A stretch of DNA of 18,024 nt. Source: Chromera velia (lineage: Eukaryota > Sar > Chromeraceae). The translations under genes were made by a program, and so were the position numbers. Shown here one piece after another: positions 10,703-18,024 of this stretch (position 1 is its first letter; every line of letters starts with the position of its first letter). The stretch covers positions 1 to 18,024 of the forward strand of contig JAHBMJ010001913.1 of assembly GCA_018398765.1 (NCBI GenBank). Direction: 5' to 3'. Below the pieces are notes generated by a model. The model searched no databases. It had not been told where the DNA came from and saw only the letters and a program-made list of their open reading frames with translations.

Positions 10703-11067
10703 CATGTAATGAAGCATAGTTGACAAGATTGCTGCTATTCGTTTCTTTACAAACTTGTTTCAATCAATGAGCAGCTCAATCTAGAGCTCAATTAAGAGTT
10801 GAATCGATAAGTCTATACATTATGAATTTGATAAACAGTAAGTAATCTAGTCATTTAACGATTTTATGCGAATTAATTACATTGATAGTTCATTCATTAA
10901 TTTAGAATTTTTAGCGCCCCTCTAAATTTTGGTTTTAAAAGCCCTAGTAAAAGCTTTAGTAAAAGCCCTAGTATAAAAGCCGCCCCCTGTCCGGCCTGAA
11001 AAAAATATTTAAAAAACGAGACTCTTTATGAGATTCATGACTCATGCATGAGAGGCTGTCATTGAGA
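10703..11067. other. AT-rich 3' flank of the TBC gene
   Basis: No open frame or RNA gene seen. A TGTAA word occurs at 10705-10709 immediately after the stop, but no poly(A) site can be assigned. Composition shifts sharply to AT-rich. It includes the 12-bp tandem repeat listed separately and leads into the foldback element. Confidence 0.6.
10937..10972. repeat. Three 12-bp units AAAAGCCCTAGT
   Basis: Three consecutive 12-bp units; the middle one reads AAAAGCTTTAGT. A partial fourth follows (ATAAAAGCC). It could mark the outer edge of the neighbouring foldback element. Confidence 0.8.
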
Positions 11068-11985
11068 GCTAGAAAAATAACAGAAAAGTTGTTAGAAAAA
11101 TGAGAGAGAAATGATAGAAAACTGCTAGAGAAGTGATAGAAATACAAACTTCTAACATGTCAGAACTTCTAACAATTAGGAATTTAAGCCCAATTTCTTA
11201 CAATTCCTCATATTTTTATAGTTTGTAACAAATACTGTATGTTATATCAAAATTCCCGTAGATCGAGGAAAATGGTAGAAACTAGGGTAAAAAGTACCCT
11301 GCAAAGACCTAGGAATTTAGACAGGAATTGAGAGGAATTTAGACAGGAATTTAGAGGAATTTAGATAGGAATTTAGAGGAATTTGGAGGAATTTAGCTAA
11401 GAATCTAAAGGATCATATTTAGACCTCTAAATTCCTAAACTTTGGAAGTCAATTTCTCGTGAACTATGATGAGTTAGAAGTTGATATTAACGATGCTTAT
11501 AGGTCTAATATAGGTCTATAAACACCGTTAATATCAAGTTCCAACTAATCATAGTTCACGCTAGAGTTTACGAGAAATCGACCTCCAAAAATTACTAAAT
11601 TCCTCTAAATTCCTCTTTTTAAATTCCTTTAGATTCCTAGCTAAATTCCTCTAAATTCCTGTCTAAATTCCTCTAAATTCGGTTAAAATTCCTCTCTAAA
11701 TTCCTTTAAATTCCTGTCTAAATTCCTAGGTCCTTGGAGGGTATAAAGTAAGTTTTTTTTTTATATATTTTTCTATTAAATGAAATTCTATCACAGTAGT
11801 ATTACTTTTTTGGCATTTTGGGTAGCCTTAATTTGATATAAATCAGTAGGCCTAAACTACCGTCTATATATATAATTTCCAGCATATTAGAGAACTTTAA
11901 ACTTAAAGTTTGATTTCTATATCATTCTTTTAATTTTTAAATTCTATCATTTTTTTAGCAGTTTTCTATTATTTTTTTAGCTATC
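11068..11985. mobile_element. Foldback (long inverted-repeat) element, non-coding
   Basis: An outer arm near 11068-11105 (CTAGAAAAATAACAGAAAAG) reappears inverted near 11945-11985, with C/T, A/G and short-indel differences. Inside it lies the palindromic core at 11293-11743. Between outer arm and core the two sides are weakly similar AT-rich sequence. There is no open frame of useful size and no transposase, so this would be a non-autonomous foldback or MITE-like element. I could not identify target-site duplications, so the true ends are uncertain and may lie further out. Confidence 0.65.
11293..11743. repeat. 450-bp imperfect palindrome built of GGAATTTAG units
   Basis: The left arm begins AGTACCCTGCAAAGACCTAGG and the right arm ends with its near complement (CCTAGGTCCTTGGAGGGTAT). 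Each arm contains many AGGAATTTAGA or TCTAAATTCCT units with CAGG/CCTG spacers. The inner arms carry matching stretches such as ATTTCTCGTGAACTATGAT and its complement, and TTGATATTAACG with CGTTAATATCAA. The centre is near 11518, around TATAGGTCTAATATAGGTC. The arms differ by substitutions and small indels, and transcription through this region would give a long hairpin RNA. Confidence 0.9.
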
Positions 11986-13385
11986 ACTTTTCTATCAATC
12001 AAATCAATCTGTCGCTTTAATTTCTATAACATATATTTTCAGACATGCAGAGGCTGGCAATTTTTGATACAAGCTTTAGGGTGAGCACTGAGCAACCCGT
12101 ATGCTGCCTCCAAAGATGACAGTGTGTCACGACACTCCTTGGACGCTCTTTGGACCACGGGTGCGCCGCTGCTCTTGCGACAAACCTTGGTAGTGAGGGA
12201 AACTCATGACAAGGGACACAATTGTACTTGTGACAGTCTTCCTGGTAGCTAGAGCAACGTGAACGGAAACACACGCATGGCAAAGGGCAGTAATGTATGC
12301 AGCGATACAGCTTGGGACTTAGGCATAACAAACAAGAATTCAGGCGGACTACCGACCACCGTCAGTGAGTCTTCTCCCTCTCTGTTGCTTTCTTCTCTTC
12401 CAAGTCTTCTGAAAGTACTTTGCATGATTCCACCTCCAGCCAGATTCTTGAACTGCTGGACAATTTCTCCTCTTCCAACTCACATGCACGCACGCACACA
12501 CACGGAGAGGGAGAGGGAGAGAGAGAGGCACAACAAACATGTTTGAGAACCTGCAACAACAGGATTGACGGATTGAGTACCAGCGACAAGCGCCCCGCGC
12601 TGGACCGAATGATTGGAACGCATGCAACGTCAGTACATGGAGGAGTCGAAACAGAAAGTCAGTCCATGCAAACTTATTCAGGATGTACCGATTCTCGTTA
12701 TCCGTCCGTCAGGGGCCAGGCTATCTTACAGAAGTCCTTGAGGCCATTGGTGCGAAATCGCACATTACATGAATAGATTCTCCTTTGTCATGCAACACAG
12801 TACAGAGAGATCAAAGACGGAAAAGCAAGGGCAAATCCCTCTCAAGTTAGAATTCACATGCACTCCTTGACTCTCTCTGTCTCTCTCTACTGCCATCTCT
12901 TGACAAGGTTCTCTTCTCTGGCAGTGCACGCCTCTGCGCATTTTTATCTCTTGGGTTGACGCCTCGATCTATAAGAGCATATGTATGAATGGAAGCAAGC
13001 CTGCACGTATGTCTGCGAATGCGATCACAGAGGTGGAAGGAAGTCGAGAAACAACAGGTGAAGGCCACACAAGGGGTCAGCAATCTCTTCCACTCCCAGT
13101 TCACTGCCTCGCATATTCACTCTTTCATTCATCCACATCGATCATTTATACTATGTGACATGTATCGGAAATCTGAGAGTCAAAGTACCCTTCAACCCCA
13201 GAATTTGCATCTCGGCACTCCCTTCCTTAAATTTTCTCTCATCTCTCTTCTTTTCTCTTCGGCACTCGTTTTCCTTGCGTGGCAATACAACTGTGCGGAA
13301 TGCGTGTCTAGGTCGGAGGGGGGATCGGAGGAAAAGGCACACACAGACTGCACCCCCTGCTCAATTCAATTGAGGCCGGACTGTT
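11986..13385. other. Intergenic region without a supported gene
   Basis: Open frames here are short, overlap on both strands, and lack splice-consistent extensions or motifs. A small CA/GA repeat patch occurs near 12480-12530. Composition returns from AT-rich to balanced after about 12020. It lies downstream of the minus-strand coding region at 13386-14395 and probably includes its 3' UTR. Confidence 0.5.
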
Positions 13386-14395
13386 TTAATTCATCAAGTT
13401 TCCTCTCTCCATCTCCTTCTGTTTCCTTGAAGCAGGGACCCAGTCGAGGTACTTGAGGACTTCCACTCGGCAGACCAAGAAGGGTCCCGAGAGGACTCCG
13501 TTCTTCACACCGTCTGTGAGGGGAAGCTCGGTATAATGGTGACTCTCTCTCTCCTGCTTCTCGCAGGATCGAAGGCGAGAGTTCGAGACAGAGTTCTCCT
13601 CAATCCCACCATTTGCTGCCGTCTTCCTCCATCTGGTGATGTCGTTTGACTCCCACCGGGTGCTCGACCAGTTCCATAACTCGACCTTGAAACGCACAGC
13701 GCTCAAGGCCGCGGCCTGCTGGGGGGGTTGGGGGTCCCTTTCCTGCTGGACACGCAGAAAGGTCTTGTCTGCTTTTATTGCCGCATCTTTTCGTTCGGTA
13801 CTGCAGTCAGAGCAGTCCCATACCCGAAGAAACAACCAGTAGTACTCGTCGTCTTCTCCGTCTTCTTCCTCTATATTTGGGGGGTAGAGGTCCGCGTCGT
13901 GGAGGAGGTGGAAGGCAAAGGGCCGCTTCGAGGCCCCATCCGTGAACGTGAAGTCAACAATGGAACGAGCTGCAGGGAAACGTCCTACTTGCTCGTTGGA
14001 GAAGTATGGGGTGGAGACGGTGACCTGTGACAGGGTAGCCACCAGACAGGCAGGGAGAGAGAGGTCGGGGGAGTTGGGGAAAAGCCTTGGCATTGGGGGG
14101 GGGCTGACGGGTGGCTCTCCCAGGAAAAAATGGAGGACGCGGGGATCATTGCCAAACAAGGAAGAAATTTTGTGGACTACGTTCGAGTAGCTCGTATCTC
14201 CCCGCGGTCGGGAAGAAGAGACAGCAGCTCCTTTGCCCTTCTCCTCAACTCGGGACACTCATCCACTTCTGTCTTCAAGCTACGCTGTCCCTCCCCTCTT
14301 CCCGTCATTTTGCCCGTCATTTTGAGACGTGCTACGTCGGGAAAAGAGAGTAATGAAACAAGACACTGAAGGGCGTCACTTCTCAGACTCTCCAT
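13386..14395 (-). CDS. Hypothetical protein with a frame change near the 5' end
   Basis: A long minus-strand frame ends at the TAA at 13386-13388 and is open up to about 14258, but has no ATG at its upstream end. A second frame starts with ATG at 14395 (MESLRSDALQCLVSLLSFPD) and overlaps it, closing at 14177. A small intron would join them, for example with acceptor GCGGGGAG before 14197 after a CTGCTGTCTCTTCTTCCC tract and donor GTCTCA near 14327; an indel is the alternative. The leader faintly resembles an F-box helix (LSFPDVARL). The body has an acidic loop (EEEDGEDDEYYW), a Trp-rich stretch (KVELWNWSSTRW) and a hydrophobic segment near its end (FLVCRVEVLKYLDWV). I recognise no family. The total would be roughly 290-310 residues. 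Codon and GC content resemble the other genes here. Confidence 0.55.
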
Positions 14396-14677
14396 GACTC
14401 AAAGAGACAGTAAAAGCTTCTTCCAGCCTCAAAATTATTAAGGATTTCAAGCTCTTTATTGCTGATAAGTAGTGCTCCGCTGCTCATAGCAACAGAATCG
14501 TTTCCTCTCTTTTTAAAGAGGTGAGTGACTATGAGTGACTAGCTTCCGCGGTGTCCTGTCACCTTGTCCATTAAAGTGCGTGAGCCGTCCGACGATCGTT
14601 CTCCGTCTCTCCGTAGATCGAGCCGAAATATTACCTATAGCTTTTCCTACACAGCTCACATCAGCTCACTAATGCTC

Positions 14678-14689
14678 CGCGCGCGCGCG
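14678..14689. repeat. Alternating CG tract
   Basis: CCGCGCGCGCGCG-type alternation of about 12 bp in an otherwise moderate-GC region. It has Z-DNA potential and is about 280 bp upstream of the ATG at 14395 on the minus strand. Confidence 0.7.
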
Positions 14690-15674
14690 AACGCGCTAAA
14701 CTTTGTCAGACCGCGGATTTTGCAGGTTTTTTTTTTTGTCAAAATTTTATGTAGGGTTTTGTCTCAAAATTCATACCGGAGTATAGCCGGAAGGTCAAAT
14801 ACAGAACAGAACAGGGGGTTCAACAAGCTTTGAACAACAGAGCAAAAGAAAAAGAAAAAGAAAGAACCAAGAGGAAACAATGTTGCTTCAAACCTGCAAC
14901 TACTGTTTCATATATAATCCACGAACATACATGAACGTCAGACATATGGAAAGTCAAAGCAATGATTGCAATGCGTATCGCCATATCCCTTCCTTACGTG
15001 AAGTTCGCACGACGCAACAGTTATACAAACAAAGCAGAAGATATAAGAGCTACCTAGAGCCATCCCAACTTGAATTAAGTCATGCGCACAAAGTACAAAA
15101 ACATATATAGACTCAATTGGCAGATCGTAATTTGATCTTATTTTGTCTCTGATTGCTGTGATACAATCGAATCTAGCTCAATTCTTAATACACAAGAGAT
15201 TGAATTACAGGTTTTCTTCCTTGTAACCTGCTTTATCCCCTCTGTCCGGCCACCTTATGGCGTTCAGACAGAAGGTAAAGCGAGGACAAGAACCTTAGGG
15301 AAATTCTAGAGAAGGAACGTGAGCAACACTCATTCAGGCAACAGTTTACACAAGGTTTAACTCTAGAGCGATCTGAGATTTAAATCGGCCAGGTTTATGC
15401 TATCATTACACAATCTCTACTTATGCTTCTCTCTTTTCCTCTCTCTCAGAGTCTTAGACTCCCAATCTATGACAATCAGACATCAGACTCAAACGATGCT
15501 ATGTGTTGCTCGAGTAACATATTGTATACTTGAATGCGAAGGTCAGACTCAACTTTAACAACTTAGATCGACGCGTGTGACACGTACATGCATACAAGTC
15601 GATTGCGTATACACGTGGCGGTGGAGCATGGCGTCGGCACGCGGGTTCATTTAGATACAGCGTATGCGAGGGTC

Positions 15675-15734
15675 CAGAGGGTGGCGCCACAGGGTAGGAC
15701 TCCACAGAGGGTGGCACCACAGGGTAGGACTCCA
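15675..15734. repeat. Two-copy 30-bp tandem repeat
   Basis: Units 15675-15704 and 15705-15734 differ at one base (GGCGCCAC versus GGCACCAC). Sixty bp is divisible by three, so an open frame runs through it on the minus strand, giving a repeated SYPV-PPS peptide. I see no other sign that it is coding. Confidence 0.9.
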
Positions 15735-16248
15735 CAAGCCTTCATTACCAATGCATACATATATATAGCGGAGTTTTTGAATCTTACTGATAAAACCTTT
15801 CGTGAGGTATGTTGAAACAACTGTACAGGGAGTATAAAAATATACATATTATACAATACCTAGTACAATATTGTGCATAAAGGTTTTTAAGCAGCTGTCC
15901 ACGCAGTGATTCAGAAACAGATCAAACAGATCTCGCACCACTGTCTCATTAGAAGATTTTTTAATCTTATTCCCCAGCTTATTTCAATATTTCACATCTC
16001 GTACTACAATAATTCATCGAATATCACTTAATTTATAATACATATTTTTAAAAATATTAATTAATGATGATTTTAATATATGAATCAGCAAGAACTAAAA
16101 TCAGTAGTCTTTAAAAAACGATGCGGGAGTCGTATACTGCTGGTTTTACACTGTTTATGGACAGGAGTTGGTGTGCATTCCATGTTTTTCTTGCACTGCG
16201 CCGTGACTGCGGTACGCTTTAGCCAACTGTAACGGTTTTTCCTGTCAT

Positions 16249-16987
16249 TTACTTTCTACACGTATCGAAGTTGTCTCTGAACCACTCGACTGAAATCTTT
16301 ATGCCTGCATACAGTAGGAAGGAAGCATCAAATGAAACACTCGCGGATTGGATAGGCGAGAGGACTGCTAGGACCGGCAAAGGTCTTTCACGAATATCCT
16401 CTCTCTGTACTCAGCACCAGAAACGAACAAAGTAGATCAGGCCTCTTTCAGTGAAGAGACGATTCGCATTGGTGCGGTGCACGTTCTTCCTCTCTCTTTC
16501 TCTGGGTATGAAGGGATAGGAGTAGGGGTGCCGGTGGTGGAGCGCGCGTGAATGATTGAGCTTTCTTTCTCTTTCTTTTTTTCGTCCCTCCTTCCACCCT
16601 TCCTTTCTTTTCTTCTTTTTCTTCCTTCTTTCTTTTTCGTCTTGCTCTCTCTCTCTCTCTCTCTCCCCTCTTCTTTCCTTCCATTGTTGTTCCATTCTGT
16701 CTTCAAACTCAAAGGAAGAAGGAATGGAGAAACCTTTCCCTGGCTGCGTGCCAACATGGCAGATACAACAAGCCATGTGCACGGAAAGAAAACAACCAAA
16801 GAGTCGGGAAATCACAGAAAGCGAAGAAACCAAAAGAACTGAATGTGAACCGCACAGATAGAAGGAAGAAAGGAAGGAGGGGCCTTTTATTCAATGGCCT
16901 GAATTGCCTGTCACTCAACCAGACCTCCCTTCCCTCCCGTTACACAACCCAACACACACAACACACACGCACACACTCACACACTCA

Positions 16988-17020
<33 letters not shown>

Positions 17021-17784
17021 CGACCGACCTTCCTCGAGACTCGTGAATTTGTAGTCTGAAGGAAGGAAGCTGCGCAGTTTTTTGTTGGACGCCGTCTGCA
17101 TGCATGGGCATATCAGGAAATCACCACTTCATTCACTCTGGAATCTCTCCCTGTCTCATTCCCAGCCCTAAAAGTCCTCTGCGGCCCCACGAACAAAAAG
17201 AGAGCGGCAAAAAAGAAAAGTGTATGATCATGAGCGTCTTCCCCTTTACGAGAAAGAGAGAGAAAGATAAAAAAGAAGAGTCTGCCCCTGTCCAGAAGAA
17301 ACCGACAGAGAACAGATTGGAACAGAATCCACTGGTTGTTCATTCCCCTACTCCGCATACCCCTCCCCCCCCCACGGACCTTTTTGAACTGCCCGTCTGC
17401 CTTGGAGGTGTCGTACTGCATAGACGCCGACAGAAAGAGGCAACAGACACGCAGGCTTGCACATGCACATACGCACAAGCACGCACGCACACAGCCACAC
17501 ACACGCATGTGCACATGCACGCAAGGAACGACACAAGGAAGGACAGAGGTGAAAGATGACTGGCCTGCTGTCCTGCTCGCGAGCCTTTTCCTTTCACTTC
17601 CGAGCGTCTCCCATCACAGTTACGGTGCCTCTAGAGAACCATGAGGGGGAGCCAGCAGACAAGGCAAGGGCGGTAGAAACAGGCAGACAGAGAGAGGGAA
17701 CAGATTCCACTGGACGGACCTTGACCTCTCCCTTGAAATCAAACGCCTTGATCAGCGCATCCGCGACCTCCCTGATTTCATACT
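16249..17784 (-). CDS. GFUS: GDP-L-fucose synthase, C-terminal part (partial)
   Basis: Minus-strand exons are 17784-17720, 17415-17380, 17095-17029 and 16289-16249, the last ending in TAA (16249-16251). Joined in phase they read EYEIREVADALIKAFDF...GEVK, YDTSKADGQFKK, TASNKKLRSFLP...YKFTSLEE and VEWFRDNFDTCRK. This is the hallmark C-terminal block of GDP-4-keto-6-deoxy-mannose epimerase/reductase (GMER, GFUS/TSTA3; bacterial fcl), which makes GDP-L-fucose with NADPH in the cytosol. The Rossmann fold and Ser-Tyr-Lys catalytic residues are in exons beyond the right edge, so about 68 of an expected 310-330 residues are present. Donors are GTCCGT twice and GTCGGT; acceptors are TGCAG and TTTCAG. 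Joining the last two exons directly leaves about five residues (typically GLKET) missing between EE and VEW, so a 15-nt microexon or a real deletion is possible. Confidence 0.88.
16561..16682. repeat. Polypyrimidine tract with (CT)n, about 120 bp
   Basis: Nearly all C and T on the plus strand, ending in a CT run. It lies inside the last intron of the fucose synthase gene, so the transcript strand is GA-rich here. It has triplex (H-DNA) potential, and Arg/Glu/Lys-rich open frames on the minus strand are artefacts of it. Confidence 0.9.
16952..17018. repeat. (CA)n microsatellite in a fucose synthase intron
   Basis: Imperfect then perfect CA repeat. On the transcribed (minus) sense strand it is (GT)n and starts about 10 nt downstream of the GTCGGT donor of the exon 17095-17029. 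Confidence 0.95.
17457..17520. repeat. Compound CA/CACG tract
   Basis: CA, CACG and GCACATGCA words inside the intron between the exons ending at 17720 and starting at 17415 (minus strand). On the sense strand it is GT-rich. Confidence 0.8.
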
Positions 17785-18024
17785 CTGCACGCATGCATGT
17801 GCGTGCATTGAGGGAGAGGCACATAAAGGCATCTCACAGAAACAGCCCCCCATGGCTGAACGATCAGATGGAAACAGGAAAAGAAGAACAGGGGGGCGAG
17901 GAAAGAAAAGATTGCCGGAAGCAGACATAGAAACTCTCAGACCGGATGAGCGGACGGAAGAAATGAGCACAGTGAAAGGCAGAAAACATTGCAAAACCGG
18001 TACACGGTAACCCCCCCCCCCCCC
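17785..18024. other. Upstream intron of fucose synthase and contig edge
   Basis: From the acceptor GTGCGTGCAG (minus strand, ending at 17785) to the end of the window I find no preceding exon of the enzyme, so the intron is at least 240 nt. The last 14 bases are all C (18011-18024), typical of a sequence edge or collapsed homopolymer. Confidence 0.6.

Larger units (their letters stand above)
14396..16248. other. Intergenic region, no gene supported
   Basis: Short scattered open frames only. The region contains a CG-alternating tract (14678-14689), an A/G-rich patch near 14845-14870, the 30-bp tandem duplication near 15700, and a very AT-rich stretch at about 15955-16085. It separates two minus-strand genes and so should hold the promoter of the 13386-14395 gene and the 3' UTR of the fucose synthase gene. 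Confidence 0.5.

Noticed and set aside
11000-12010. CRISPR-like regular repeats suggested by recurring GGAATTTAG units.
   Set aside because: Spacing is irregular, there are no unique spacers, and the units form inverted arms of a foldback element in a eukaryotic context.
15499-15735. Minus-strand frame with a repeated SYPV-PPS peptide.
   Set aside because: The repeat comes from the 30-bp duplication; there is no conserved motif or splice support beyond it.
16411-16833. Minus-strand open frame rich in Arg, Glu and Lys.
   Set aside because: It is created by the GA side of a polypyrimidine tract within the fucose synthase intron, with no conserved motif.

Overview
The window looks like nuclear DNA of a eukaryotic microalga or protist. 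The three genes whose splicing I could resolve are split by GT-AG introns, the introns are crowded with long microsatellites, and intergenic DNA is AT-rich. I see no bacterial operons, rRNA, tRNA or CRISPR. A chromerid-type alga (Vitrella/Chromera-like) would fit the style, but this is a guess; nothing here fixes the species. The sequence ends in a run of 14 C, which looks like a contig edge.

Layout. 1-498: AT-rich flank opening with a 23-nt-arm hairpin. 499-2212 (minus): three-exon gene for a protein with a C-terminal MYND zinc finger. 2213-2593: divergent intergenic region with a very G-rich island. 2594-10702 (plus): a gene of about 16 exons whose joined frames give about 971 residues, a divergent TBC-domain protein most like TBC1D19, with a long internal insert and a charged, disordered C-terminal tail. 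10703-13385: AT-rich, gene-poor DNA dominated by a foldback element (about 11068-11985) with a 450-bp palindromic core. 13386-14395 (minus): an unrecognised coding region with a frame change near its 5' end. 14396-16248: gene-poor DNA with a 30-bp tandem duplication. 16249-17784 (minus): the last four exons of a GDP-L-fucose synthase gene, whose 5' part lies beyond the right edge.

The genes do not form a pathway: a possible Rab-GAP-like trafficking protein, a MYND adaptor, a nucleotide-sugar enzyme and an unknown. They share splice-site grammar. Most inferred donors fit GTNNGT (GTAAGT, GTGAGT, GTTTGT, GTCAGT, GTCCGT, GTTCGT, GTCGGT), with +3/+4 apparently free. In the TBC gene, CT, GT or ATCC repeats repeatedly sit just upstream of the acceptor. 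All exon models were joined by hand from phase and motif consistency and need transcript confirmation. I see no clearly new multi-gene system; the best leads are the foldback element, the splice-site pattern and the remodelled TBC protein.
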